DNA of 64,000 bases from an uncultured Eubacteriales bacterium (GCA_934502885.1 CAKSUT010000001.1:248001-312000), one strand, 5' to 3'; counted from the first letter of the stretch, positions 7,894 through 17,028 are shown. Notes: generated from the letters alone by a model not told the origin. A program made the numbers and translations.

Positions 7894-9634
7894 CGTCATC
7901 ACCTGCCTTGTTCTGGGATGTGTAGATTTCGCGGTAAATCTCGTTAGACTTCATAAGCTCATCATGCGTGCCGACGGCGTTTATTTCACCGGACTCCATT
8001 ACGACTATTCTGTCTGCGTCCATGACCGAAGAGGTGCGCTGTGCGATTATTATCTTCGTGGTCTCGGGAATATATTCCTTCATCGCACGGCGGATAAGCG
8101 CGTCGGTTTTGGTGTCAACGGCACTCGTAGAATCGTCAAGAATGAGTATTTTCGGCTTTTTGAGAAGTGCTCTGGCAATGCACAGACGCTGTTTCTGACC
8201 GCCGGAGACGTTTGCGCCGCCCTGCTCAATGTATGTATCGTAGCCGTTTGGAAAAGAGGACACAAATTCATCTGCCTGTGCGAGTTTGCAGGCGTGTACA
8301 AGCTCTTCGTCCGATGCGCCCGGGTCGCCCCATCTGAGGTTTTCCTTTATCGTACCCGAGAAGAGAACGTTCTTCTGAAGCACCATTGCAACGCCGTTTC
8401 GGAGAGTGTCGAGATCGTAATCCCTCACGTTGATGCCGCCGACCTTTATGTCTCCCTCAGTGACGTCGTAGAGTCTTGAAATAAGCTGAACGAGAGTCGA
8501 TTTTGACGAACCCGTACCGCCTATTATACCTATTGTCTCTCCTGATTTTATGTGAAGGTCGATATTTTTCAGTGCGTATCTCTCCGCCTTTGAGGAATAC
8601 TTGAAGCTTACGCCGTCAAAGTCTATCGATCCGTCCGGCACTGAGTAAATGGGAGACGGAGGATTGGAGAGCGTACTCTTCTCGTCAAGCACCTCTGCGA
8701 TACGCACGCAGGATTCTGCGGAAAGAGTTATCATGACGAATATCATTGAGACCATCATGAGGCTGTTCAATATCATAAAGCCGTATGTAAGTATAGCCGA
8801 AAGCTGGCCGACGTCGAGAGATGCTCCCGATGTGGTTACAATAAGCTTTGAGCCGACCGTAAGCACAAACACCATGACGGCGTACAGGCAGAACTGCATT
8901 ACCGGACCGTTGAAGGCGAGTATACGCTCAGCCTTAGTGAAGTCACGGCAGACGTCATCAGCGGCACGATCGAACTTTTCTCTCTCAAAGTCCTCTCTGA
9001 CATACGATTTTACAACTCTTATGCCCTTAATGTTCTCCTGTATTGAGCTGTTGAGCGCATCGTATTTCTTGAAAACCTTTCTGAAAAGCGGCATTGTGCT
9101 CTTTATTACAATCGCAAGTGCGATACCGAGAATCGGAACGACTCCGACAAAGATAATTGCCATTTTGCCGCCCATTACGAACGCCATGACAAAGGCAAAA
9201 ATGAACATCAAGGGGCATCTGACTGCCGTCCTTATTATCATCATGTACGCCATCTGCACGTTGGCAACGTCGGTGGTGAGTCTTGTGACGAGCGACGAGG
9301 TTGAGAACTTATCGATGTTCTTAAAAGAAAAGCTCTGAACGCTGTCAAACATATCGTGACGGAGGTTCTTCGCAAGTCCGCACGACGCCGTGGAGCAGGT
9401 TTTTCCCGCCGCCGCACCGAACGCAAGCGACAAGAGCGCCATAACTATAAGTGTAAGTCCGGTCGATACGAGCGTTCCGAGGTCGCAGCCGTCCTGTATT
9501 GCGTTCACGAGATCCGCGACGATAAACGGAATTATGCATTCCAGCACGACCTCAAACACAATGAGAAACGGCGTTATCAGCGAGACTCTTTTGTACTCAC
9601 GGATACATCCGGCAAGCTTTTTTACAATGTGCAT
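7880..9634 (-). CDS. ABC exporter half-transporter, degenerate-site subunit
   Basis: A 584-residue half-transporter with six membrane helices (about 15-310) and an ATPase domain. The Walker A is GGTGSSKST with Ser in place of the usual Gly. Walker B reads LILDDSTSAVD, so the catalytic Glu is Asp, and the switch His is Gln in IAQRTSSV. The signature VSGGQKQR is intact. These are the substitutions of the TM287-like chain in heterodimeric exporters, where one ATP site is non-hydrolytic. GGAAG precedes the ATG. It is first in a two-gene operon with 5980-7893. No regulator is adjacent. The family assignment is firm and the substrate unknown. Confidence 0.9.
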   Translation of the reverse strand: MHIVKKLAGCIREYKRVSLITPFLIVFEVVLECIIPFIVADLVNAIQDGCDLGTLVSTGLTLIVMALLSLAFGAAAGKTCSTASCGLAKNLRHDMFDSVQSFSFKNIDKFSTSSLVTRLTTDVANVQMAYMMIIRTAVRCPLMFIFAFVMAFVMGGKMAIIFVGVVPILGIALAIVIKSTMPLFRKVFKKYDALNSSIQENIKGIRVVKSYVREDFEREKFDRAADDVCRDFTKAERILAFNGPVMQFCLYAVMVFVLTVGSKLIVTTSGASLDVGQLSAILTYGFMILNSLMMVSMIFVMITLSAESCVRIAEVLDEKSTLSNPPSPIYSVPDGSIDFDGVSFKYSSKAERYALKNIDLHIKSGETIGIIGGTGSSKSTLVQLISRLYDVTEGDIKVGGINVRDYDLDTLRNGVAMVLQKNVLFSGTIKENLRWGDPGASDEELVHACKLAQADEFVSSFPNGYDTYIEQGGANVSGGQKQRLCIARALLKKPKILILDDSTSAVDTKTDALIRRAMKEYIPETTKIIIAQRTSSVMDADRIVVMESGEINAVGTHDELMKSNEIYREIYTSQNKAGDDDEQN

Positions 9635-9997
9635 CTTTCAACACTTCCTTTCCGTTGGTTTACGCTTCAAATCGTTTGACCGATAAACTGTTGCCCAAAG
9701 GGCAAAAAGAGCACGCTGTGAAAACCTCACTCGGAGACTTCCTTGCGTGCAACTCGTGACAGTATATCACATCTTTTGCAAATCCCGGCAAACAATTTGT
9801 AAATTATTCTGAAAATCTTTATTTCTTGCCATTTTGCACTCCTTTCGGTAAAAATACGGGACATAAAATGTTTCAAAATAGCTTTGTAACGGCAACATTT
9901 ATGTGTTAGAATGATAGCGTGTGAGAACATCGGTTCTTGTACTTTCCGTAAATCAGCATGAACATCTACATTTTGAGACAACCTGAAAGGAATATCT
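9635..9997. other. Divergent intergenic region between ABC exporter and VanY-like gene
   Basis: No gene is supported in these 363 bases. They contain the promoter of the plus-strand carboxypeptidase (9884-9912) and, for the minus-strand exporter, a TATACT-like -10 inside the imperfect palindrome GTGACAGTATATCAC (about 9758-9772). The palindrome could be an operator, but its -35 partner is weak. Confidence 0.5.
9884..9912 (+). promoter_or_regulatory. Sigma-A-type promoter of the VanY-like gene
   Basis: TTGTAA, 17 bases, TAGAAT, about 85 bases upstream of the carboxypeptidase start codon. Confidence 0.6.
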
Positions 9998-10963
9998 ATG
10001 AAGCAAAGAAAGAAAAACAACGGAATACTGCTTGCGATTATCGCCGTGCCCGTAATACTGTGCGTAATCATGGCGGTTATATTTTACACAATGTCAAACA
10101 AAAAGAACAATGACGTCCTCGACGGCAGCGATCCCAACGGGATAACAAGCGGAGACATAGGCGGAAACACCGAGGCTCCGAACACGGATGACACTCTTCC
10201 CTCTTCACCCGACGATACGCAGACTCCGTCCGACACAGCAGATGTGCCAAGCGGCGAGTCAGTATCCCCCACCGGCGGAGAGCCGTCTCAGTCAGACGAC
10301 TCCCGTATTCCCGACACACGTCCCACGACTCCGGAGGTACCGATTCCCTCTCAGACCGGCGACGACGGCTCGAAGAGTTCCGAGGCGGTCGATGAGAGTG
10401 CGTGGAATCTCATTCTCGTAAACCCGTGGAACAAGACTCCCGAGGGATTCACGGTCGAGCTTGCAAGCTATAACGCCTCACATTCGGTTGACGCACGCAT
10501 TCTTGACGATCTGCGCGCAATGATGGACGCCATGAAGTCGGAGGGGCTTTCTCCGATAATCTGTTCATCGTACCGCACAAACGCAAAACAGCAGAGTCTT
10601 TTCGACAGGCAGGTACAGTCGCAGAAAGCACTCGGTCTTTCGGACGAAGAAGCGAGAAAAGAAGCCGGACGTGTGGTTGCCGTTCCCGGCACGAGCGAAC
10701 ATCAAACCGGACTTGCGGTGGATATCGTCGCTCTCAGCTATCAGATGCTTGACGAAAAGCAGGAGGAGACCGACGAGCAGAAGTGGCTTATCAAAAACTG
10801 CTATGACTACGGCTTCATTCTCCGCTATCCCAACGGCAAAAGCGATATCACGGGCATTATCTACGAGCCGTGGCACTACAGATATGTCGGCAAGGACGTT
10901 GCGGCGAAGATCCGCGACAGCGGCCTAACCTTTGAGGAATGGCTTGAGGCAAACAAACAATAA
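9998..10963 (+). CDS. D-alanyl-D-alanine carboxypeptidase, VanY/M15B family
   Basis: A 321-residue protein with a single N-terminal membrane anchor (about residues 9-31), then a Thr/Pro/Asp/Ser-rich linker to about residue 125, and a C-terminal M15 peptidase domain. The zinc and catalytic motifs are SYRTNAKQQ, SEHQTGLAVD (His235, Asp242) and EPWH (Glu290, His293), all in the expected order. It should trim the terminal D-Ala from peptidoglycan stem peptides outside the membrane, which affects cross-linking. AAAGGA lies upstream of the ATG. It is monocistronic between its own promoter and a bidirectional terminator. No van resistance genes flank it, so a housekeeping role is more likely than glycopeptide resistance. 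Confidence 0.93.
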   Translation: MKQRKKNNGILLAIIAVPVILCVIMAVIFYTMSNKKNNDVLDGSDPNGITSGDIGGNTEAPNTDDTLPSSPDDTQTPSDTADVPSGESVSPTGGEPSQSDDSRIPDTRPTTPEVPIPSQTGDDGSKSSEAVDESAWNLILVNPWNKTPEGFTVELASYNASHSVDARILDDLRAMMDAMKSEGLSPIICSSYRTNAKQQSLFDRQVQSQKALGLSDEEARKEAGRVVAVPGTSEHQTGLAVDIVALSYQMLDEKQEETDEQKWLIKNCYDYGFILRYPNGKSDITGIIYEPWHYRYVGKDVAAKIRDSGLTFEEWLEANKQ

Positions 10964-10989
10964 CGCGATAACGCAAATGCGAAAAATTT

Positions 10990-11023
10990 ATCCGCTTCCC
11001 TATTTCGGGAGGCGGATTTTTTT
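10990..11023. terminator. Bidirectional terminator between VanY-like and AraC genes
   Basis: ATCCGCTTCCC and CGGGAGGCGGAT form a strong stem around TATTT followed by seven T on the plus strand. The stop codon of the converging AraC gene lies in the T-run, so it can serve both strands. Confidence 0.85.
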
Positions 11024-11909
11024 ATCTCTTGTTCATATGCGTTTTTGAGAACATATTGCGGTACTCTCCGGGAGTGCGCTTTTCGTGGTAGCGGTAGTAG
11101 TTTACAAACGCCGACGCATCGGAAAAACCGAGTCTTTCGGCTATTTCTTTTACGTAAAGGTATGTATTTCCGAGAAGCTCGTTTGCCTTCGCGAGTGTGA
11201 AGCGATCGATGAGCTTTTTTGCGCCGGCTCCGCAAAAGTCCGACATGAGGCGTGAAAGGTACTCGGAATTATATCCGAAGTGTGCGGCGGTTTTTTCGAC
11301 GGTCAGCTTTGCGTCTGCATTTATGCGAATCCACTCATACACACTCTCGGCAAGAGCGTTTCCGCTCTCCTTATTCGACTTGTCCGAAAGATCGGCGAGA
11401 ATGTGCAGAAATACGGCGTTTATGAGATCGTCATTCGGCGACGGCATATTTTTAAGGTGAAGCAGTTCTCGGAAAAGCGACGAACCGCCGCAGTCGCGGA
11501 CAACCTTGGGAAGTCTTTCCCTTTCGTCCTCCGACGCAAAAAAGTGAAGCCAATAGAACGAGGTCGGCGGTGCGCTCACTTTTATTCCCTTGTGGAACAC
11601 TCCGGGGTAAAGAATAACGGCGTCGCCTTTTTTCAGATTATACTCCGCACCGTCGGCGTAATCCCTCTCTCCGCCCTCATTTGCCTCGCACAGAGTGACC
11701 TCACCCTCCGTAACGCAGATTATCTCATATGTTATCTCGCGCTTTTCCGGGTGAATCCATTCCTCGCCGGTCGTGAAAAGCCCCATTCCGTCAACCGTGT
11801 ATTCTCTGCCGCAGTAGGTAAACATACGCATCTCCAAGTCTGTTTTTTCAAATCGATATCTGTTTTTCACTATTGAAAATTCTGTTTTCATAGTGTACAA
11901 TATATTCAA
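11022..11909 (-). CDS. AraC-family transcriptional regulator of the GH127 locus
   Basis: A 295-residue protein with an N-terminal cupin-like sensor domain (about 1-165, including a LKKGDAVILYPGVFHKG strand-turn typical of sugar-binding AraC regulators) and two C-terminal helix-turn-helix motifs (about 190-285, with VEKTAAHFGYNSEYLSRL and VKEIAERLGFSDASAFVNYY). The frame starts with TTG at 11909, preceded by GAGG at 5 bases; an ATG at 11891 lacks a ribosome site, so the TTG is preferred. It is divergent from the GH127 gene with only 29 bases between start codons, so it is the natural regulator of that enzyme and perhaps of the beta-helix genes. The inducer is probably an oligosaccharide, but this is inferred. 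Confidence 0.9.
   Translation of the reverse strand: MNILYTMKTEFSIVKNRYRFEKTDLEMRMFTYCGREYTVDGMGLFTTGEEWIHPEKREITYEIICVTEGEVTLCEANEGGERDYADGAEYNLKKGDAVILYPGVFHKGIKVSAPPTSFYWLHFFASEDERERLPKVVRDCGGSSLFRELLHLKNMPSPNDDLINAVFLHILADLSDKSNKESGNALAESVYEWIRINADAKLTVEKTAAHFGYNSEYLSRLMSDFCGAGAKKLIDRFTLAKANELLGNTYLYVKEIAERLGFSDASAFVNYYRYHEKRTPGEYRNMFSKTHMNKR
11873..11901 (+). promoter_or_regulatory. Promoter of the GH127 gene, lying inside the AraC 5' end
   Basis: TTGAAA, 17 bases, TACAAT. A perfect inverted repeat TGAAAA-TTCTG-TTTTCA (11874-11890) covers the -35 and spacer, a repressor-like position. The promoter overlaps the first codons of the divergent AraC gene. Confidence 0.65.
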
Positions 11910-11938
11910 GGATACCTCATTAACAAAGGAGTATGTGT

Positions 11939-13780
11939 ATGAAAAATATTGATTACGGAACTGTAAACATCACCGGCGGCTTCTGGCACGACAAAGCCGA
12001 GCTTAATCGAAAAATCACAATCGACGCAGTTTACGACCGCTTTTACGACACGGGAAGAATAACGGCGTTTAATTTCAACATGAAGGAAAGCGGAGTGAAG
12101 CCGCACTGTTTCTGGGACTCTGACGTTGCAAAGTGGATAGAGGGAGCAGCGATGACTCTGCGTACACAGCCCAACGCCGAGCTTGAAGCAAAAATTGAAA
12201 AGATAATCGACGGCATAGAGAAAAACAGGCGCGCCGACGGTTACTTCAACATATATTATCAAGAATGCCTCCCAGGTGTAAACTTCACCTGCCGCACCGA
12301 CCACGAGCTTTACTGCGCAGGTCATCTTATCGAAGCGGCTGTCGAATACTGCCGCGTCACCGGAAAGGATCGCTTCCTTAAACTCATGGAGGACTACGCA
12401 GACTACATTTACAAAGTGTTCGCTGAGGAGGATTCGGCTGCGTTCACGACTCCCGGTCACGAGGAAATCGAGCTTGCTCTCATAAAGCTTTACCGTTTCA
12501 CCGGAAAGAAGAAATATCTCGACCTTGCGAAGTTCTTTATCGACAAGAGAGGCAACAACGAAAAGGAAAAGAATCCCGCTCTCATGAAGCCGTCGGATCA
12601 TCCGGAATACGACCAGCATCATCTGCCCGTAAGGCAGCAGCATGAAGCACTCGGTCACTGCGTCCGTGCGCTTTACCTCTACAGCGGCATGGCGGATCTT
12701 GCCGTCGAGACGGGCGACAACGAGCTTTGGGAGGCTTGCGAGGATCTTTTACACGACATAGCCGAAAAGAAAATGTACGTCACGGGCGGCGTCGGCTCGA
12801 CAAACGAGGGTGAAGCGTTCACAATTCCGTATGACCTTCCGAACGACAAGGCGTACACCGAAACCTGTGCCGCAATATCGCTTATGTTCTTTGCAAACAG
12901 AATGCTTCAGTATAAGAACAGTGCGTTTTACGCCGACATTGTCGAGAGAGCGATGTACAACGGCTTCCTTTCGGGACTTTCCCTTGACGGCAGAAGATTC
13001 TTCTACACGAATCCCCTCGAGATAAACCGCAGCATGAGAAAGCGCCACACCTCAACCAACACTGACGAGTATTTCCCCATAATGCAGAGAGTTGAAGTAT
13101 TCGGCTGTTCCTGCTGTCCTCCGAATATCAACCGTGTTCTTCCGTCAATGGGAACATATGCTTACGGCACGGACGGCAAGGACGTTTACATCAATCAGTA
13201 TATGGAAAGCACATACTCCGACGGCGGTGTAACCGTTTCCGTAAAGACCGACTACCCGACAAGCGGAAAAATCAAGGTTTCGGCTGAGGGTGCGGAGCAT
13301 ATCATGATAAGAATACCGTCGTGGGCAAAGTCGCATGAAATAACCGCCGACTGCACCTACAATGACGGTTACGCCGCTGTAAAAGCCGGCGCCGACGGAA
13401 AAATCGCTTTCACGCTCACTCTCGACATGACACCGACCTTCGTCAGCGCCGACCCGAGAGTATCTGCAGATTCCGGAAAGCTTGCGGTTATGCGCGGACC
13501 TGTGGTTTACTGTGCCGAGGGCGGTGACAGTACTCCCGAGCTTGACACACTCTTTCTCGACTCGTCAAAGACCGCAGAGGTACTCACCGAATGCTTCGGC
13601 GGACTGCCCGTACTCCGCGTTCATGCGCTTAAATGTGAGCAAAGCTCTCTTTACGCCGAATGCTCGGGCAAACGCTTTATTCCGACGTCTCTCGACCTCA
13701 TTCCCTACAATGCGTTTGCGAACCGCGGCGAACGCGACATGAAAGTATGGATAACCGAGTATTCCGACAGCGGAAAATGA
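11939..13780 (+). CDS. GH127 beta-L-arabinofuranosidase
   Basis: A 613-residue protein of the GH127 (DUF1680) family with an all-alpha barrel front half and a beta-sandwich back half. The zinc/nucleophile set known from HypBA1 is visible: Glu308 and Cys310 in TETCAAIS and Cys392-Cys393 in GCSCCPPN, with the preceding Glu386. It should release terminal beta-L-arabinofuranose from plant cell-wall glycoproteins or pectic and arabinan side chains. There is no signal peptide, so it works in the cytoplasm on imported oligosaccharides. ATG 11933 is one base from AAAGGAG while ATG 11939 is seven bases away, so 11939 is chosen. It is followed by a terminator, making it monocistronic, but it belongs to the same locus as the beta-helix genes. 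Confidence 0.93.
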   Translation: MKNIDYGTVNITGGFWHDKAELNRKITIDAVYDRFYDTGRITAFNFNMKESGVKPHCFWDSDVAKWIEGAAMTLRTQPNAELEAKIEKIIDGIEKNRRADGYFNIYYQECLPGVNFTCRTDHELYCAGHLIEAAVEYCRVTGKDRFLKLMEDYADYIYKVFAEEDSAAFTTPGHEEIELALIKLYRFTGKKKYLDLAKFFIDKRGNNEKEKNPALMKPSDHPEYDQHHLPVRQQHEALGHCVRALYLYSGMADLAVETGDNELWEACEDLLHDIAEKKMYVTGGVGSTNEGEAFTIPYDLPNDKAYTETCAAISLMFFANRMLQYKNSAFYADIVERAMYNGFLSGLSLDGRRFFYTNPLEINRSMRKRHTSTNTDEYFPIMQRVEVFGCSCCPPNINRVLPSMGTYAYGTDGKDVYINQYMESTYSDGGVTVSVKTDYPTSGKIKVSAEGAEHIMIRIPSWAKSHEITADCTYNDGYAAVKAGADGKIAFTLTLDMTPTFVSADPRVSADSGKLAVMRGPVVYCAEGGDSTPELDTLFLDSSKTAEVLTECFGGLPVLRVHALKCEQSSLYAECSGKRFIPTSLDLIPYNAFANRGERDMKVWITEYSDSGK

Positions 13781-13813
13781 CATTTTTCATGTAAAAATCT
13801 GCACCGACGCCTG

Positions 13814-13842
13814 CCGCACCGTGTTTTCACGGTGCGGTTTTT
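13814..13842 (+). terminator. Terminator after the GH127 gene
   Basis: Perfect 10-bp stem CCGCACCGTG/CACGGTGCGG with a TTTT loop and a T-run. Confidence 0.9.
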
Positions 13843-13878
13843 CTGTGCGTTATAAACAAAAATCGCCACTTGCTCCAC

Positions 13879-13918
13879 GTCAAAATGTACTGTTTGGCGA
13901 ATAATTCGTCATTTTGAC
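13879..13918. promoter_or_regulatory. Operator-like inverted repeat upstream of the beta-helix operon
   Basis: GTCAAAATG and CATTTTGAC are perfect 9-base inverted arms whose centres are 31 bases (three helical turns) apart. The midpoint is about 73 bases upstream of the predicted transcription start, a usual place for activator binding. Confidence 0.5.
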
Positions 13919-13936
13919 CAAACTTTGCAAAATCTA

Positions 13937-13965
13937 TTGACGTAAGTATTCGGTTATGGTAAAAT
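13937..13965 (+). promoter_or_regulatory. Promoter of the beta-helix operon
   Basis: TTGACG, 17 bases, TAAAAT, about 70 bases upstream of the first beta-helix gene. Confidence 0.7.
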
Positions 13966-14031
13966 GGAACGAATCGGCAGATACACAGCAAAGGCAAAGA
14001 AATGTATTTGCAAAAAAGGAGGCAATAATAA

Positions 14032-15477
14032 ATGCTTGAATATGCAACCAAAAAGCTTTATGATGAGCTTGACAAAAAGTCGGAGGAACTGAAAAACAGT
14101 ATTCTTAACACAAAAACCGAGGTAACATTCACGGGAACCGCGCACTATGTGAGCAACGACGGAAACGACGACGCCGACGGTCTCACCCCCGAGACGGCTT
14201 GGAAAACAAACGCAAAGGTTTCCGCGGCGGAGCTTAATCCGGGCGACGCAGTGTTCTTCAGAAGAGGCGACCTTTTCAGAGGCCGTGTATTCGCAAAACC
14301 GGGCGTTACCTACTCGGCATACGGCGAAGGTCCGAAGCCGAAGATTTACGCTTACCGCGAAAATGCCGCAAAGCCCGAAAAATGGGAACTTTTCGACAAG
14401 GAGAGAATGATTTGGAGGTACACCGACGAGATTCTTGACGCAGGCACTCTCGTTTTCAACGACGGCGAGGCAGTCGGTCTCAAGGAGATTCCCTCTTTCA
14501 TTGACGGCGAATTCAGATGCCTTGAGGACAAGACGAAGAAGTATGATTTCAGAGAGCATCTGACACGCGATTTCATGTTCTTCCAGGACAACTGCAAGGT
14601 TCTCAACGATGCAGGTCTTCCCAATGTCGGAGACCCCAACTGCACGGGCACTCTCTATCTCAGATATTCCGTCGGCAACCCCGGCGAGGTGTTTGATTCG
14701 ATAGAGCTTAACACAAAGTACAACCTCATTCAGATAACCGGAAACGGAATCACAATAGACAACCTCTGCATAAAACACGCCGGAAGCCACGGTATCGGTT
14801 CGGGTACGGTTGACGATCTCACCGTTCAGAACTGCGAGATAGGCTGGATAGGCGGTTCCATACAGTTCTACGGCAGAACCGACGGTCACGTCGTCCGCTT
14901 CGGAAACGGCGTCGAGATATACGGCGGCTGTCACAGATACACGGTCAAGAACTGCTGGGTTTACGAGTGCTACGACGCCGGAGTTACGCATCAGGTTTCC
15001 GCTGAGGACAAGCACCTCGATATGTTTGACGTAACCTATGAACACAATCTTATCGAAAACTGCGTTTACAGCATCGAGTACTTCCTCTCCCGTCTCACTC
15101 CCGAAAACACCTGCACGATGAAGAATTTTTTCATAAGAGACAACATCATGCGCTTCTGCGGCTTTGGCTGGGGACGTCAGAGAATAGGTCACGCAAACGC
15201 ACACATCAAGGGTTGGGATTCCGACAACCCGAACGAGAATTACATAATCGAGAACAATATTTTCGACCGCAGCACCGACAAGCTAATTCACGTAGCGTCG
15301 AAGAGAGGCGGAAACCCCATACTCAGAAACAACACCTACATTCAGTATCCGAACGCAAAGTTCGGCAGAATAGGCGTACCGCCTACGGAGCTTGTTTACT
15401 TTGACATCGAAAAGGGCGACAAAATAGTCGAAGAAAAATTCGGCGAACAGAACGGCAAATTCTACATTGCATACTGA
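14032..15477 (+). CDS. Right-handed parallel beta-helix protein (carbohydrate-active type), cytoplasmic
   Basis: A 481-residue protein with an N-terminal DUF1565-like entry, HYVSNDGNDDADGLTPETAW (38-57), and a middle and C-terminal repetitive beta-helix rich in N-x-x-I/V-x-x-C ladders. Segments shared with both downstream paralogues are AGSHGIGSG (250-258), NCEIGWIGGSIQ (267-278), GVEIYGGC (293-300), YDAGVTHQV (314-322), SIEYFLS (347-353) and AHIKGW (390-395). The conserved His, Glu and Asp in these are candidate catalytic residues. There is no signal peptide. AGGAGG gives a strong ribosome site. Beta-helix folds of this kind are found in polysaccharide lyases and glycoside hydrolases; the exact reaction is unknown. 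It is probably in one transcript with 15523-16932. Confidence 0.8.
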   Translation: MLEYATKKLYDELDKKSEELKNSILNTKTEVTFTGTAHYVSNDGNDDADGLTPETAWKTNAKVSAAELNPGDAVFFRRGDLFRGRVFAKPGVTYSAYGEGPKPKIYAYRENAAKPEKWELFDKERMIWRYTDEILDAGTLVFNDGEAVGLKEIPSFIDGEFRCLEDKTKKYDFREHLTRDFMFFQDNCKVLNDAGLPNVGDPNCTGTLYLRYSVGNPGEVFDSIELNTKYNLIQITGNGITIDNLCIKHAGSHGIGSGTVDDLTVQNCEIGWIGGSIQFYGRTDGHVVRFGNGVEIYGGCHRYTVKNCWVYECYDAGVTHQVSAEDKHLDMFDVTYEHNLIENCVYSIEYFLSRLTPENTCTMKNFFIRDNIMRFCGFGWGRQRIGHANAHIKGWDSDNPNENYIIENNIFDRSTDKLIHVASKRGGNPILRNNTYIQYPNAKFGRIGVPPTELVYFDIEKGDKIVEEKFGEQNGKFYIAY

Positions 15478-15522
15478 GCAAAAAGCTCACATTGAGAAAT
15501 ACTCTCAAAGAAAGGACACGTT

Positions 15523-16932
15523 ATGAGATACGCAAGCGAAGAATTTCTCGCCTCGCTCGATAAAAAAGCGGACGAGATGAGAGAAAGAATCAGAAACTCC
15601 AAGACAAACGTAACCTACACAGGAAAAGCTTACTATGTTGCCGCGGACGGTGACGACAATGCGGACGGTCTTACACCTGCAACCGCATGGAAGACCCTTG
15701 CAAAGGTAACAGACGCCGAGCTTAATCCCGGAGACGCCGTATTCTTCAAAAGAGGCGACCTTTTCAGAGGAAACATGGTGGCAAAGGAGCGCGTGACCTA
15801 CTCCGCATACGGTGAGGGCGAAAAGCCGAAGCTCTACGGTTCTCCCTTCAACATGGCGGACGAGTCGAAGTGGATTCTCACCGACACGCCGAATGTTTAT
15901 ATGTACGACGCCGACCTTTACAACGACATCGGTGCGATAGTCTTCAACGACGGCGATGACGGCTGTGCAAGAAAAGTTATGAAGCTCAGAAACGACGACG
16001 GCACAGCCCTCAACCTTGAAACAAACGAGCCTTTCAACTCCTACCGTGACCTCAAGCACGACCTTGATTTCTGGCATGCATACCGTGAGGACGAGGAAAA
16101 GAAGGTGTACCTCTGCTCCGTAAAGGGCAATCCCGGCAAGCGTTTTGCGTCTATAGAATTCTCCCCCAAGGGCAACCTCATCGGCGCGAGAAACGGTGCG
16201 CACATCGACAACCTCTGCCTCAAGTACTGCGGCTCTCACGGCGTAGGTTCGGGTACAAACGAGGGACTCACGATAACAAACTGCGAGTTCGGCTGGATAG
16301 GCGGTTCCATTCAGGGTGAGTCGATATTCGGCAGAAAGCACCCGACCCGTTTCGGAAACGCTGTCGAGATATACGGCGGCTGCAAGCACTATTCCGTCAC
16401 CGACTCCTACTTCTATCAGGTATACGACGCCGCGATAACTCATCAGGTAAACTGCGGCAAGGAAAGAACATACATCATGGAGGACGTTCTCTACAAGGGC
16501 AACCTCATCGAAACAAGCTCCTACTCAATAGAGTACTTCTTAAGTGCCGTCGGCGACACACCGAGTATTATGGACGGACTTCTCATTGAGGACAACTTCT
16601 GCCGTTTCGCCGGCTACGGCTGGGGTGATCAGCGTCCCGACAAGGACACACCAGCTCACATCAAGGGTTGGAATTCCGACAGTCCCTCCAAGGACTACAT
16701 CATCAGAAACAACATCTTTGACAGAGGACGTTACAACATTCTTCAGGCAGGCTGTATGAAGCCGGAGTACACCGCAAAGCTTGAGGGCAACACGTACATC
16801 CAGTACGAGGGCAATCTTCTCGGCAATCTCGGCGACAGAACCGTTTACACCTTCGACGAAAATGCGGAACACGTCATCAAGGACATCTACGGCGACAAAA
16901 CCGCAGAGGTTTACTACGTAAAGAAAAACTAA
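15523..16932 (+). CDS. Right-handed parallel beta-helix protein, second paralogue
   Basis: A 469-residue paralogue of the preceding gene over its whole length: MRYASEEFLASLDKKADEMR matches the N-terminal helix, YYVAADGDDNADGLTPATAW the DUF1565-like entry, and the core blocks CGSHGVGSG, NCEFGWIGGSIQ, AVEIYGGC, YDAAITHQV, SIEYFLS and AHIKGW recur in the same order. No signal peptide is present, so it is cytoplasmic. It follows the first paralogue by 45 bases with AAAGGA before the ATG. The loops between helix rungs differ from paralogue 1, so the two may act on different linkages. It is closed by two hairpins (16961-17028). The reaction is unknown. Confidence 0.8.
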   Translation: MRYASEEFLASLDKKADEMRERIRNSKTNVTYTGKAYYVAADGDDNADGLTPATAWKTLAKVTDAELNPGDAVFFKRGDLFRGNMVAKERVTYSAYGEGEKPKLYGSPFNMADESKWILTDTPNVYMYDADLYNDIGAIVFNDGDDGCARKVMKLRNDDGTALNLETNEPFNSYRDLKHDLDFWHAYREDEEKKVYLCSVKGNPGKRFASIEFSPKGNLIGARNGAHIDNLCLKYCGSHGVGSGTNEGLTITNCEFGWIGGSIQGESIFGRKHPTRFGNAVEIYGGCKHYSVTDSYFYQVYDAAITHQVNCGKERTYIMEDVLYKGNLIETSSYSIEYFLSAVGDTPSIMDGLLIEDNFCRFAGYGWGDQRPDKDTPAHIKGWNSDSPSKDYIIRNNIFDRGRYNILQAGCMKPEYTAKLEGNTYIQYEGNLLGNLGDRTVYTFDENAEHVIKDIYGDKTAEVYYVKKN

Positions 16933-16960
16933 ACCTTCCGCACTACGAAGGTATATTTAC

Positions 16961-17028
16961 GAGCCGCATTTTAAACAAAGTGCGGCTCGGAGCGAAAAGA
17001 GCCGAACACTGCGGCGTTCGACTTTTTT
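16961..17028 (+). terminator. Double hairpin between beta-helix gene 2 and the lipoprotein gene
   Basis: First hairpin GAGCCGCA/TGCGGCTC (16961-16988), then CGAAC/GTTCG (17003-17020) with a six-T run (17023-17028). No clear new promoter follows before 17069, so this may be a partial terminator that sets a lower level for the lipoprotein. Confidence 0.65.

Noticed and set aside
9998..10963. Vancomycin resistance (VanY) cluster
   Set aside because: No vanH, vanA or vanX-like genes flank it; a single M15B carboxypeptidase is common in Bacillota.
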